From Edaphobacillus lindanitolerans (GTDB taxonomy: Bacteria > Bacillota > Bacilli > Bacillales_A > Planococcaceae), in contig NZ_FTPL01000001.1 of NCBI RefSeq assembly GCF_900156305.1, positions 930,001 through 994,000 of the forward strand: DNA of 64,000 bases, in the 5' to 3' direction. The notes beneath the pieces were generated by a model. That model saw only the letters and a list, made by a program, of their open reading frames with translations, did not search any database and was not told where the DNA came from. Within the stretch, counting starts at the first letter, position 1; the number at the start of each line of letters is the position of its first letter. Position numbers and translations under genes: made by a program. Below are positions 33,644 to 42,982 of this stretch, in pieces.

Positions 33644-33671
33644 TTATAACATTTATTTCAGGGTATTCAAT
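33644..33671 (-). promoter_or_regulatory. Promoter of the TIR-like module
   Basis: Minus strand: TTGAAT (33671-33666), 16-bp spacer, perfect TATAAT (33649-33644). It lies about 80 bp upstream of the TIR-like start, in an AT-rich gap. The leader contains GAACAAAGGTTC, a short inverted repeat that might be an operator. Confidence 0.6.
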
Positions 33672-33745
33672 ACTTCACAGAATAATTGCACTTATTTGGC
33701 TAGAACGGCGCCAAACGGTTTAAACAAAATGAAAAGTCATCAATA

Positions 33746-33777
33746 AGCCCCTGTCCATTACTTCCTGGACAGGGGCT
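33746..33777 (-). terminator. Hairpin downstream of the OPT transporter gene
   Basis: AGCCCCTGTCCA (33746-33757) and TGGACAGGGGCT (33766-33777) form a perfect 12-bp stem with an eight-base loop. On the minus strand it is followed by only TTATT, so it is a probable but weak-tailed terminator for the operon ending at 33890. Nothing else was seen in 33672-33889. Confidence 0.65.
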
Positions 33778-33889
33778 GTTACTTCCGTTTTCTCTATTGC
33801 ATGGCGAAACCTATAATCAAACCACGTATCAGAGAAGGTGAATCACTCTTCACCAAAACAAAACTTCACATCACCGGCACCCAAGGTCC

Positions 33890-35473
33890 TCACTTCCCAA
33901 TCTTCAGGATCGAACTAAAGAAGCTGTAAATTGCATCGCCCGCGATAACGCCGGCGGCCATGATGGTCATGTGCTGTTCATATTTGGCAGCAGGGCTTCG
34001 CAGCACGGCGAACCGGATGATGATTCCGGCCAGGACGGCCCATCCGGCAAGCGGAGAGGTGAGGAGCAGGCCGGTTGCGAACAGGATGCCCATCTGGCGG
34101 GTGGAGCCCCCGATCAGTTGAAGAAGCGCCCCCGGGATGGCCCAGATCATCAGCTGCTTGGCGACATCACCGGAAATTCCGGATTCGATCGTGGCTGCGT
34201 ACACTTTGTCGACCGGCGGGATGAGGCCCTGGTCGAAGTAGGACTGGAAGGAGAACAAGACGACGATCGCCGCGACGAAGAATCCGATGAACGCTGCGAA
34301 CAGCTGCTGTTTCCTTCCCTGCCGTTCGAACGCCTGGTTTTCCCCGTTCCCCCGCAGCATATAGCCCGTTTTGAAATCGTACCCCATGTCCGCAAATGCC
34401 ACGCCGGTACAGGCACTGAAGCCGACAAGAAGGGCGAGGGCCTCCGGCGGGAAGCCGATCAGAATGCCCAGGATCAGGGTGATCAATGCAACGGCGAATG
34501 CCGGGAACCAGCCGGCGTGCATCGCGGCAATGCCGACGATCAGTTCATGGGCGAACGCAGCGATGGTCGCAAACACCAGGAACAGCACGAACATTCCCGG
34601 AGACAGGTCTGCATAAAGCCCGCCGGAAATCGCCAGGAACAGGGAGATGATCAGATATGCAATAAATCCCTGGCCGAACGCCTGACCGAACTCTTTGCCT
34701 TCCTTCGCATAGCTTTCTTCCTGTTTTTCCGACTTCTTCTTTTTGAAGATCAGGACCATGATCTGGCCGAGCGTCACAATCCCCGCGCCGATCATGAACC
34801 CATGCGGTATGTAATACTCATTGATGTCGACTCCGAAAAGCGGGATGGAGTAGCCGCGGAGCAAAAGTCCGATCCCGAACATGCTGAGTGCCCAGATGTT
34901 CCCGATGAATGCGACCCCGAAAGCGGACATCGGGATTTTCAGGATCGAGCCGACAATGCCGATGACAATGCCACCGAGCAGGAACTTGGCCCGGCTTCCG
35001 CCTTCGTCCCCCGCTTTGATCGCTTCGGCTGTCGCCACTCCCGGCGGCCAGGTTCCTTTAGCCGGGAACACTTTTGTATCAAACATCTTATAGAGCAGGT
35101 AGGCATCCACGATCATCGCCACGGCCACGCCGATAAACAGCGGGGTGATCAGGTGTTCCATCCCCAGTACATACGGGACGCCGATCGGCAGGATCAGACT
35201 GCTTGCTGCTCCGAAGGTGGCGGCGGAAATCGATGTCTGGACAAGATTCTGGTTGTGGACCGACTTGAATTTCATAAGCGCATTCAGCGGAATCCTTGCC
35301 AGGATCATGGCAAAGACCGCCCCGACGATTGACGTGTTGGCAGAAATTCCGAGCGAGGTGATGAGCTGTACGCCGATGATTCCCCCAAGAACCGATAAAA
35401 CAATCATGACAATGAGCAGCGAAGGCGAGAATATGGTCGGATGTTTGGTTTCAAACTGATCTCTGCTTGCCAT
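33890..35473 (-). CDS. OPT-family (oligopeptide/YSL-type) transporter
   Basis: A 527-residue polytopic membrane protein with about 14 hydrophobic segments. It starts SPSLLIVMIVLSVLGGIIG and has the OPT pattern NTSIVGAVFAMILARIPLN, plus KGTWPPGVATAEAIKAGDEGG in the middle (here interrupted by only one loop). Bacterial OPT proteins import peptides, or amino-acid derivatives and metal chelates in the YSL branch. It is the last gene of the operon hyuA-hyuB-iclR-OPT, 24 bp after iclR. It therefore probably carries the hydantoin, oxoproline or peptide-like substrate of the HyuAB enzyme. TAGGGGGAAACCGA precedes the ATG. Confidence 0.87.
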   Translation of the reverse strand: MASRDQFETKHPTIFSPSLLIVMIVLSVLGGIIGVQLITSLGISANTSIVGAVFAMILARIPLNALMKFKSVHNQNLVQTSISAATFGAASSLILPIGVPYVLGMEHLITPLFIGVAVAMIVDAYLLYKMFDTKVFPAKGTWPPGVATAEAIKAGDEGGSRAKFLLGGIVIGIVGSILKIPMSAFGVAFIGNIWALSMFGIGLLLRGYSIPLFGVDINEYYIPHGFMIGAGIVTLGQIMVLIFKKKKSEKQEESYAKEGKEFGQAFGQGFIAYLIISLFLAISGGLYADLSPGMFVLFLVFATIAAFAHELIVGIAAMHAGWFPAFAVALITLILGILIGFPPEALALLVGFSACTGVAFADMGYDFKTGYMLRGNGENQAFERQGRKQQLFAAFIGFFVAAIVVLFSFQSYFDQGLIPPVDKVYAATIESGISGDVAKQLMIWAIPGALLQLIGGSTRQMGILFATGLLLTSPLAGWAVLAGIIIRFAVLRSPAAKYEQHMTIMAAGVIAGDAIYSFFSSILKIGK

Positions 35474-35497
35474 TCGGTTTCCCCCTAATGTTTCCGT

Positions 35498-36283
35498 TTA
35501 ATAAAAGCTTCCGAACCGGTCAATGTATTGCTGGATGATCCGCCCTTTGTTCATGACCTTCTCCGCAAGTTCCGGTGTTTCTTCGTCCGGCATCCGATAG
35601 CCCGGCCCCGCAATGGTGAGGGAGCCGACCACTTTCCGCCTGGCATTGAACAGCGGAACGGCGATGCCGCACACGGCATCCGAGAATTCCCCTTTTGTGA
35701 CACACACTCCGGTTTCCCGCACTTCTTCGAGGTCACGGATAAGCGCTTCCCTCTCTGTCACGGTTCTCGCCGTGAACGCCTGCAGGGATTCAGGGAGTAC
35801 CCCGGGTTTCTCCTCCTCGTCCATGAAAGCCAGGATCACTTTGCAGGATGCCCCCGCATGCAAAGGTGTCCGTGTTCCGATGGAGACGTTGAATTTGATC
35901 GGCCGGTCACACTCCACAATTTCAACCGTGACGCCTTTGTCCCCGTCCTTCAGTGTCAAAAAGGCGGTTTCCCCGACTTCCTCGACCAGTTCGTGCATGA
36001 CCGGCACGACGAACTCCGACAGCTTCATCCGTTGCTTGACCACGCTCGTGAACTCGAGGATCTTCAATCCCAGCTCGTATTCCTTGGTCAACGGATTTTG
36101 CCGGAGATATCCCCAGCCTTCAAATGTCCTTAATATCCGGTGCAGGACCGTATGGTTCATGTCCATCTTCTTCGAGAGCTCCCGGAGTCCCCATGTCGGC
36201 GTCTCAAGAGTGAATTCCGATAAGACGGCCAGCGCATTGTCGAGTGTTTTCAATGAAGACACGCCTGTCGGCTGATCGGCCAT
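35498..36283 (-). CDS. IclR-family transcriptional regulator
   Basis: A 261-residue regulator. Residues 8-68 form the winged helix-turn-helix (LDNALAVLSEFTLETPTWGL, then ELSKKMDMNHTVLHRILRTF). The C-terminal effector domain has VEIVECDRPIKFNVSIGTRT, HAGASCKVILAF and GVCVTKGEFSDAVCGIAVP. It lies inside the hyuA-hyuB-OPT operon; its ATG shares one base with the hyuB stop (TAATG). It most likely regulates this operon through the palindromic GAACC/GGTTC sites just upstream of hyuA. Confidence 0.9.
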   Translation of the reverse strand: MADQPTGVSSLKTLDNALAVLSEFTLETPTWGLRELSKKMDMNHTVLHRILRTFEGWGYLRQNPLTKEYELGLKILEFTSVVKQRMKLSEFVVPVMHELVEEVGETAFLTLKDGDKGVTVEIVECDRPIKFNVSIGTRTPLHAGASCKVILAFMDEEEKPGVLPESLQAFTARTVTEREALIRDLEEVRETGVCVTKGEFSDAVCGIAVPLFNARRKVVGSLTIAGPGYRMPDEETPELAEKVMNKGRIIQQYIDRFGSFY

Positions 36284-37983
36284 TAAGAATCCGCTCCGTT
36301 CTCCGCAAGCCGGTAAACCGCCTCTGCCTGGCCGGCAGTGATGTAGCCGTTTTTCAGATCGGCCCGAACCTGTTCAGGGTCCCGTTCCTCCGGAGGGCCG
36401 TAGCCTCCGCCCGTCGCGGTCACCAGCTGCACTTTGTCGCTGCGGTTCAGGCGAAGCCGGGTCGCGACGCCGAATGGCCCCTCGGTCTCCCCGTTTTTGC
36501 GGATCACCCTCAGATAGCTGGATGAGCCATCATGGCCACCTTTCATGCCCCAAGGTTTAAACCGGTGCCTGCCGAAGCTGGCCGTCATTTCCTGTCCGTC
36601 GGTCAGCACTTCGTATTCCCGGACGACTCCCGATCCGCCGGTGAACGTTCCCGCACCAGCCCCGTCGCAGCGGAGCCGGTAATCGGTCACACGGACACCG
36701 TATCGCGACTCGGCGATTTCAATCGGCATGTTGTACGTTTCACCGTTGCCCATGCAGAACTGCCCGCGCTGGCCATCCATGCCTTCACCGGCTCCCCATC
36801 CGCCGAGCGTCGGTTCCACGATCAGGAACCGCTCGCCGGTGTCCGGATGTTTCCCGCTCAGGAGGAACGAACAGACGGAGAGCAGATGCCCTGCCGTCAG
36901 CCGGTCCGGCAATACCGGTGCGAGCGCCTTCCATATCAGTTCGGCTCCGCCCATGCGTGCCTCAAAGTTCATCGACACCGGGGACGGCCGTTCGGCTGAC
37001 ACGATCGACCCCGGATCGGTCATGATCTTGAGCGGCTTGAACAGCCCTTCATTGACGTTGAACTGCGGACGCAGAATCGCAAGGAACATGACCCGGACAC
37101 TGGCCATCAGTCCATAAAACGAGCAGTTCACCGGGTTCATGACCTGCGGGTGGGAACCCCGGAAGTCGCAGATGAACTCGGTATCGGTGATCGTCACTTT
37201 CAGCCTGATCGGATATGGTCCGCCCTTCTCGGGATCTCCTTCGATAAAGTCTTCCGCCTCATACGTCCCTTTCGGCAATTTCGACAGTTCGCCCAGGGAA
37301 TATTGCTCAGCCTGGCGGATCAATTTCTCCATCGCACCGGTGACGACTGGCCGTCCGTATTTCCGGCAAAGTTCACGGACGCGCTTTTCTCCGGTTTTCA
37401 GTGCGGCCACCTGCGCCCACATGTCTCCGAGCGACATATCCGGCAGCCGGACGTTCACGCCGATCATTTCCACGATCGCCTCGTTCAGCTCGCCGCGGTC
37501 ATAGAGCTTGATGCCCGGAAACTGCAGGCCCTCCTGATAGATCTCGGTCGAATCGTTTGTAAACGAGCCCGGGTCTTTCCCGCCTAGTTCGGTCCAGTGT
37601 CCTTTGTTCGCCGAAAAGGCCACCAGCTCGCCCCCGTGATAGATCGGCATCACGAGGCCGACATCCGACAGGTGAGAGCCTCCGCCGACATACGGATCGT
37701 TGATCAGGATGACATCTCCCTCCGAGAGGCCGGCACCGCCTTCATACTTCTCCAGCACCCGCTGGACCATCGGGCTCAGCATGCCGATGAAGCTGGTCAC
37801 GCCGTTCCCCTGGCTGATAAGGTTGCCGTGTTTATCCGTCAGCCCGCAGGCATAGTCCAGCACCTCGTAAAACATCGGGCTCATGGACGTCCTGGCGAGC
37901 GCATGAAACATCTCTTCCCCGATCGACATGAGGGAATCCTTGATGACTTCGAGGACGAATGGGCTGATTTCTGACGTTGTCAT
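36283..37983 (-). CDS. hyuB: Hydantoinase/oxoprolinase HyuB subunit (cassette 1)
   Basis: A 566-residue HyuB-family protein, the catalytic partner of HyuA in N-methylhydantoinase, 5-oxoprolinase and acetone carboxylase systems. Typical segments are SIGEEMFHALARTSMSPMFY, the metal-binding region NDPYVGGGSHLSDVG, DFRGSHPQVMNPVNCSFYG and the late glycine-rich TGGSGVVREYEV. It couples with HyuA for ATP-driven opening of a cyclic amide (or related carboxylation). Its ATG overlaps the hyuA stop (ATGA). It is paralogous to the gene at 42921, which is about 36 residues longer. The exact substrate is unknown. Confidence 0.9.
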   Translation of the reverse strand: MTTSEISPFVLEVIKDSLMSIGEEMFHALARTSMSPMFYEVLDYACGLTDKHGNLISQGNGVTSFIGMLSPMVQRVLEKYEGGAGLSEGDVILINDPYVGGGSHLSDVGLVMPIYHGGELVAFSANKGHWTELGGKDPGSFTNDSTEIYQEGLQFPGIKLYDRGELNEAIVEMIGVNVRLPDMSLGDMWAQVAALKTGEKRVRELCRKYGRPVVTGAMEKLIRQAEQYSLGELSKLPKGTYEAEDFIEGDPEKGGPYPIRLKVTITDTEFICDFRGSHPQVMNPVNCSFYGLMASVRVMFLAILRPQFNVNEGLFKPLKIMTDPGSIVSAERPSPVSMNFEARMGGAELIWKALAPVLPDRLTAGHLLSVCSFLLSGKHPDTGERFLIVEPTLGGWGAGEGMDGQRGQFCMGNGETYNMPIEIAESRYGVRVTDYRLRCDGAGAGTFTGGSGVVREYEVLTDGQEMTASFGRHRFKPWGMKGGHDGSSSYLRVIRKNGETEGPFGVATRLRLNRSDKVQLVTATGGGYGPPEERDPEQVRADLKNGYITAGQAEAVYRLAENGADS

Positions 37984-40025
37984 TCCTTAACCCCCGTTTC
38001 AATAATCAAATTGCCGTAAGAATCCACCTGGAGCCGCTGCCCCTTGACCATCAGTGTGGATGTGTTCGGCTCTTCCACGATTGCCGGTCCCTCCATTTCA
38101 AAACCGGCCCCCAACGTTTCGCGGTCATAGACCGGAACGTCCGTCCATCCGCCGTTCCGGAAATAAACGCTCCGCACCTCTTTGGGACCGCTGCCGGCTT
38201 CCCGGTGAGCTTCAATCCGGGACAGGCGCGGTTTTTTCACTTTGCCGAGGCCGACCAGATGCAGATTGACCATTTCCATCTCATTCTCCTTCAGATGGAA
38301 ACTGTACGCTTTTTCGTGGGCTTCATGAAAACGGGCTTTGAGTTCCTCCATCTGCGGACCATCCAAAATCCCGGCCGGGATCGGAAGCTTGACCGTATGC
38401 TCCTGACCGACGTATCGGAAATCTACATTCCTCATGAACAGGACACGGGACGGATCGATGCCTTCCCCGATAAATTGCCGGGTTGATTCGGATTCCATTT
38501 CCTTTAATGTTTCGTTCAGGTCATGGAGATCGATGCCCTGAAGCTTGCGGTTGTATGTCCGGATGTCATCATGACGGAGATCGGTCATCAGCATGCCCCA
38601 TGCTGAAAACACGGAGGACGCATTCGGGACGACGATCTTTTTGACGCCGAGCTCTTCGGCCAGTTCAGCCGCATGCATCGGCCCGCCTCCGCCAAATGCG
38701 ACGAGGGTGAAGTCCTGGGGATCATAGCCTTTTCGCACGGACACGAGCTTCAGGGCATTCAGCATATTGGAGTTCGCAATATCGATGATCCCCATCGCCC
38801 CGTCCTCGGTCGAGGTCCGGAACGGATCGGCCACATGGCGGTCGATCGCCCGTTTCACCTCGTCCATGTCCACCGGGTTTTCGAAGTTCTTCTTCGAAAG
38901 ACGGCCGACAAACAAATTGGCGTCCGTCGTCGTCGGCTGCACGCCGCCATTGCCGTATGCCACGGGACCGGGCATCGCTCCTGCCGACTGGGGCCCGACC
39001 TTCAGGGATCCGAGCTCGTCGATCCAGGCGACCGATCCCCCGCCGTTGCCGATTTCCACGATGTCCACGACCGGCACCTTCACCGGATAGCCGGCTGTCT
39101 TCTCGGTCTTTTCGATATAGTAATTGGTCGTCACCCGGACTTCCCCGTTCGTGATGAGTGAGCACTTGGCGGTCGTCCCGCCGATATCAAACGCGATCAT
39201 ATTCTGCTCGCCGATCAATTCGCCGAGCATCGCCGCACCGAATATTCCTGCCACCGGGCCGGACTCCACCATGTGGATCGGGACGTTCTTCGCATTCTCA
39301 AAAGTGGTCACGCCGCCATTGGACTGCATGATATACCGGTTTTCCGTCATTCCGAGCTCATCCAGCCTTCCGGAAAGCCGGTCGATGTATGCCTCTGCGA
39401 TCGGTTTGACGTAGGCATTCAGCACGGTTGTGTTCGTCCGCTCGTATTCGCGCCACTCCTTGATGATCTCGCTTGAGACGGTGACAGATACCTCGGGCCA
39501 CTCTTCCTGGATCACCCGCTTCGTTTCGAGTTCGTGTCCCGGATTGATGTAGGCATGCAGGTAGCAGACCGCAATCGCTTCCACTTTCTCTTTCCGGAAG
39601 TACTCGAGGGCTTGCAGAATATCGTCGGTGCTCAGCTCCGAAATGACATTCCCTTTTCCATCAAGCCGTTCGCGGACCTCTTTTCGCAAATGCCGTTCGA
39701 CAAACGGTTCGGGCTTCTGGAAACGGAAATTATAAAGATCCGGCCGGTTCCCCCGTCCGATCTCCAGCACATCCCGCGTGCCTGCCGTTGTCAGCAGGCC
39801 GACCTTCACGCCCTTTTTCTCTGTGAGCGTATTGATCACGACCGTCGAACCGTGAATGAACATTTCGATTTCCTCGGGAGAGAGCCCGCTTTTTTGAACG
39901 ACATCGATGACACCGCTTTCAAAATGGGAAGGAGTCGTATTTGATTTCGCGTATCCGACCGATCCTTCATCATCCACGTAAACCAGATCCGTGAACGTTC
40001 CGCCAATATCCGTTGCCACACGCAT
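37980..40025 (-). CDS. hyuA: Hydantoinase/oxoprolinase HyuA subunit (cassette 1)
   Basis: A 681-residue HyuA-family protein with the actin-like ATPase fold used to phosphorylate the cyclic-amide substrate. The N-terminal phosphate loop is MRVATDIGGTFTDLVYVD. The second is IAFDIGGTTAKCSLI (about residue 270), followed by EIGNGGGSVAWID and AFGGGGPMHAAELAEELG. With HyuB it hydrolyses hydantoins or 5-oxoproline at the expense of ATP. It is the first gene of the operon, behind GAGGAGG, a TTGACA/TATCAT promoter and palindromic sites. It is clearly paralogous to the gene at 44692. Confidence 0.91.
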   Translation of the reverse strand: MRVATDIGGTFTDLVYVDDEGSVGYAKSNTTPSHFESGVIDVVQKSGLSPEEIEMFIHGSTVVINTLTEKKGVKVGLLTTAGTRDVLEIGRGNRPDLYNFRFQKPEPFVERHLRKEVRERLDGKGNVISELSTDDILQALEYFRKEKVEAIAVCYLHAYINPGHELETKRVIQEEWPEVSVTVSSEIIKEWREYERTNTTVLNAYVKPIAEAYIDRLSGRLDELGMTENRYIMQSNGGVTTFENAKNVPIHMVESGPVAGIFGAAMLGELIGEQNMIAFDIGGTTAKCSLITNGEVRVTTNYYIEKTEKTAGYPVKVPVVDIVEIGNGGGSVAWIDELGSLKVGPQSAGAMPGPVAYGNGGVQPTTTDANLFVGRLSKKNFENPVDMDEVKRAIDRHVADPFRTSTEDGAMGIIDIANSNMLNALKLVSVRKGYDPQDFTLVAFGGGGPMHAAELAEELGVKKIVVPNASSVFSAWGMLMTDLRHDDIRTYNRKLQGIDLHDLNETLKEMESESTRQFIGEGIDPSRVLFMRNVDFRYVGQEHTVKLPIPAGILDGPQMEELKARFHEAHEKAYSFHLKENEMEMVNLHLVGLGKVKKPRLSRIEAHREAGSGPKEVRSVYFRNGGWTDVPVYDRETLGAGFEMEGPAIVEEPNTSTLMVKGQRLQVDSYGNLIIETGVKE

Positions 40026-40046
40026 GATATTTGCCTCCTCACATAT

Positions 40047-40072
40047 TGGTTCTTATATCGAACCACCGGTTC
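40047..40072. promoter_or_regulatory. Overlapping palindromic operator upstream of hyuA (candidate IclR site)
   Basis: Three half-sites: TGGTTC (40047-40052), GAACCA (40060-40065) and GGTTC (40068-40072). The first two form a palindrome with a 7-bp gap; GAACC-ACC-GGTTC (40060-40072) is a perfect palindrome with a 3-bp centre. They lie just downstream of the -10 box, where a bound IclR protein would block transcription. Confidence 0.6.
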
Positions 40073-40084
40073 TATAGCGGGTAA

Positions 40085-40113
40085 ATGATAGTCGTGTGTT
40101 TGGATATTGTCAA
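40085..40113 (-). promoter_or_regulatory. Sigma-A promoter of HyuAB cassette 1
   Basis: Minus strand: TTGACA (40113-40108), 17-bp spacer, TATCAT (40090-40085). It is near-consensus and about 60 bp upstream of the hyuA ATG. Confidence 0.72.
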
Positions 40114-40148
40114 TATATCAATTAGTCTGATTACGTTTTTTGGGCTGC

Positions 40149-40182
40149 AAAAAGATGATCCCGGCTCAATACCGGAATCATC
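40149..40182 (-). terminator. Terminator of HyuAB cassette 2 (after DUF917 gene)
   Basis: GATGATCCCGG (40154-40164) pairs with CCGGAATCATC (40172-40182), one mismatch in the stem. The minus-strand transcript then enters TTTTT (40153-40149). Confidence 0.78.
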
Positions 40183-40448
40183 TCATCGCTGCGTAAGCAG
40201 ACTTTTTATTGACGGAAGGATCCGCTGGAGGAACTGAATAAGCGATTTGCGAAGCCGTGGCAGAGTCCGCCCCCTGTGTTAAAAGCCAAGAGGGCCACCG
40301 AGATCTGCCACGTTCCCGAGGCCGTTGCTATTTTCAAATCCGTCACAACATTGAGTTTGGTTCTGAACAGGACGCTGCCAAAGCAATGGGACTGTCCGCT
40401 TTATAGGGGCCAAACAAGCTTACTTGGTTTTCTATGCTTATTAAGCCA
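40183..40448. other. Unassigned 266-bp stretch between the two hydantoinase cassettes
   Basis: This lies between the DUF917 stop and its terminator and would be a long 3' UTR. CGTGGCAGA (40256-40264) and TCTGCCACG (40304-40312) form a 9-bp inverted repeat with a 39-bp interior. No coding frame with a ribosome site was found. It could be the remains of a decayed gene or a structured RNA. Confidence 0.4.
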
Positions 40449-41591
40449 TCAAAAAACGATTGAATCCTTCTCTTTCCCAAGCCCATTATCCGAATTTTCC
40501 CGACACCTAAAATACTCTTCTATTTCCCTTCCGATATAACGAGGTCCAAACACAGCCATTCCTTCCGCCGTTGTCCAAATTTCCGGCGATGTAAACCTAA
40601 TGAGTGCCACTTCCATTCCTTCCCGGCAGGAGGGATTTAAAATAGGCATGCCTGTTGCCGCATCAAGAATGCTCAGGATGTCGGGAATAATCCCAATAAG
40701 ATTGCCGTTGCACTCCACTGTCATATTTTCATTCAGGAAGTTAACGGCAAATATCCGATCAGTTTTGTGGCATCTGATGAGGACTTCCCCTTCGATGAAT
40801 CCATTAGCGTCTACCCACTCAGCCCGCATGATTGTTCCGCTTACGATGAGCCATCCCTCATCCGCTTCCACGATAGCCTCGATTGGATTTTTCCCCATTT
40901 CCGTTGCATTCCTGCGTGCTCCTCCAATTTTTTTGGCACGGCTTAATGTCCCTGGGATGACCACTTCTTTGAACCGCTTGCCGTTTAAAGGATGATCACA
41001 AATCCCCGAGAAGTTCCCTGAATTCATCGCGAAGCTCCTGGCAATCTGGTCTGCACGATCATGATTGGCAACCGACTGGACGATCAAATGCTCGCCGTAC
41101 CGGTTGGCCAGTGCAAATGGCGTGATAGAGGCACCATGAACGTTAAATGACGTGTGGGCCAAATCCGGCACAGCCCTTCCTGCCGGATCACCATCTACGA
41201 GGGGCAAGTTCATTTCAGCTGCCACATCCATGGCCCATGCCGTATTTCCGCCTAATTCCGTGGCACATATCCCGTCCACAGGGCATCCCAGATATTCCTC
41301 CAATGCTCTTGTGGCGAAGACTGATGGATTTCCTTCCCTTTCTGAAATCCCAGAAAGTTTATCCATCGCTTCTTTTGTCGGAGGTGCGACTGATCCAACA
41401 TAATAGGGAGAGACGACAAGCCAGTTGTCCCCGACGTCTTCTACATCCACGATCTGAACAGACCGCCCATTTCCATATAAACGTTTGATCAGGCCAAGCC
41501 CCTCACTCAGGCTGCCACCGCCGCCGGCCCCCAGTATACACGCACCAAATAAGATGTCCTCTGCTTGTTGTCGGTTCATTTTCTCAGGCAC
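40449..41591 (-). CDS. DUF917 protein (S-methyl-thiohydantoin desulfurase family)
   Basis: A 380-residue member of the DUF917 family (Pfam S-Me-THD). Recognisable segments are ILGAGGGGSLSEGLGL near the N-terminus, ATELGGNTAWAMDVAAEMN and PLVDGDPAGRAVPDLAHTSF. Family members often sit beside HyuA/HyuB genes, and the Pfam name reflects desulfuration of a thiohydantoin. Here it is the last gene after hyuA-hyuB-NCS1 permease, supporting a thiohydantoin or hydantoin degradation route. The frame starts at GTG 41591; the ATG at 41579 is an alternative. The reaction is inferred from the family name and context. Confidence 0.82.
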   Translation of the reverse strand: MPEKMNRQQAEDILFGACILGAGGGGSLSEGLGLIKRLYGNGRSVQIVDVEDVGDNWLVVSPYYVGSVAPPTKEAMDKLSGISEREGNPSVFATRALEEYLGCPVDGICATELGGNTAWAMDVAAEMNLPLVDGDPAGRAVPDLAHTSFNVHGASITPFALANRYGEHLIVQSVANHDRADQIARSFAMNSGNFSGICDHPLNGKRFKEVVIPGTLSRAKKIGGARRNATEMGKNPIEAIVEADEGWLIVSGTIMRAEWVDANGFIEGEVLIRCHKTDRIFAVNFLNENMTVECNGNLIGIIPDILSILDAATGMPILNPSCREGMEVALIRFTSPEIWTTAEGMAVFGPRYIGREIEEYFRCRENSDNGLGKEKDSIVF

Positions 41592-41626
41592 GTAGCACCA
41601 CTCTCATTCCGATTTTTATTGCCGCT

Positions 41627-42982
41627 TTATTTGACGGCTTGCGGTTCTGGTTCTTTTACTTCCGTGAACTGATCAGGCTTAATATTCCTTTTCACCTTCA
41701 TACCGACCCAGTACAAAGCAGCCGAAATGATTAAGGACTGAACTGCCGGAATGCCCATCTCCTGCACATATTGTGTCCAGTAAGCAAGTATGACCCCAAT
41801 GCCCATTGCAAACGTCGCCACCCAATTCCAACCGGGATTATCAATATAAGATTGCTTGCGGATAAAGAAGAAGTCCGCAAGCATGACGCCCGCAATCGGT
41901 CCGTAGATAACACCGGACACATAGAGGAAGTCCTCAAAAAAGTGCAGAACTCCGCCCAGCGCCAACCCGAGTCCCAAGATGATTCCGAGAAGCGTCAGGA
42001 GCGCACGGCCCTTTCCGGAGTTGATATTGAGCATGTTCGCCATGGATAGCCCCATGCTGTAGCTGTTGACGATCTGACTTGTCCACGTCGACAACCACAG
42101 AATCAGGAAGCCCCAGACCGGGAACCCCAGTCCCATCATAATCTGTACAATATCCGCTTCACCCGCACCTACAGACATAATGGCGCCTACAAGAAACAGT
42201 GGAAATCCAACTCCGACAATTCCGAGCGGTATGAGAATATTGTCTTTAATTTTCGGTTTGGCGTAGCGCGTATAATCTTGAACGCCAACCCACTGGGACA
42301 CATTCATGCCCAGGATCAGGCTGATGGCAGCAAGTACTGTAATGCCGGGAGTTGGATTCCAGGACATGACCGAATTCCAGCCTCCGTTTTTCATTACGAG
42401 ATAGATGCCAGTGACAATCAAGAGCAGACCTGCCGGAACTGCTACAATATCCGTCCATTTCATGGATGCATAGCCCAGTACCGAAGGGATGGCGAAGATC
42501 AGGCCGCATACCGTTGTGATCAGTGCGAGCATCAAGAAATTATTTTGATAATCTACGCCAAGCATGGCGGCGATGGCTTCCCCGGTTACCGCCGTCTGTA
42601 GAGCCCACCATCCAAGACCGACAAAAAAAGTAATTAAACCGATGATCCATCTGGCCTGTACATGACCAAAACTGCTTCTGGCGATTACTGAGGAAGAAAC
42701 TCCTGTCTTTGCCCCCATATAGCCCATCACCGCATTTCCGAACCACTGAATGACAAAAAGTGTACCGAATAGGATCCAGAACACTTTCGTTATTCCAAAG
42801 TGTGTGGCGAGAACAGCGCCGGTCAGCAGAACAGGAATGGAGAACTCAAGACCCCCAAAAATCATCGCCGGTATAATCCAGTGTTGTCGCTCCTCCATCG
42901 GTACAGGTGTCAAAGCTTCATCAGATACGCGTTTGGCCGATTCTGCCGACGTGATCGAAACGTCGCTCTTTAATGTCATCAT
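41627..42982 (-). CDS. NCS1-family permease (nucleobase/hydantoin/allantoin type)
   Basis: A 451-residue transporter with about 12 helices. The NCS1/CodB pattern is visible: RQHWIIPAMIFGGLEFSIPV, SVIARSSFGHVQARWIIGL, and YGPIAGVMLADFFFIRKQSY in the second half. NCS1 members include cytosine, allantoin and hydantoin (Mhp1) permeases, which fits its place between hyuB and the DUF917 gene. The ATG at 42982, after ACGGGGGGATAA, lies 62 bp inside the end of hyuB; the ATG at 42898 would avoid the overlap but lacks a good site. Substrate most likely a hydantoin, by context. Confidence 0.88.
   Translation of the reverse strand: MMTLKSDVSITSAESAKRVSDEALTPVPMEERQHWIIPAMIFGGLEFSIPVLLTGAVLATHFGITKVFWILFGTLFVIQWFGNAVMGYMGAKTGVSSSVIARSSFGHVQARWIIGLITFFVGLGWWALQTAVTGEAIAAMLGVDYQNNFLMLALITTVCGLIFAIPSVLGYASMKWTDIVAVPAGLLLIVTGIYLVMKNGGWNSVMSWNPTPGITVLAAISLILGMNVSQWVGVQDYTRYAKPKIKDNILIPLGIVGVGFPLFLVGAIMSVGAGEADIVQIMMGLGFPVWGFLILWLSTWTSQIVNSYSMGLSMANMLNINSGKGRALLTLLGIILGLGLALGGVLHFFEDFLYVSGVIYGPIAGVMLADFFFIRKQSYIDNPGWNWVATFAMGIGVILAYWTQYVQEMGIPAVQSLIISAALYWVGMKVKRNIKPDQFTEVKEPEPQAVK

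Noticed and set aside
33971-35332. A 453-codon frame antisense to the OPT transporter
   Set aside because: Composition (Arg, Asp, Glu, Gln runs) is that of a complement of hydrophobic codons, with no ribosome site or recognisable domain.
40183-40448. IS element remnant between the two hydantoinase cassettes
   Set aside because: No transposase fragment, target duplication or paired ends could be found; the 9-bp inverted repeat is too short and internal.
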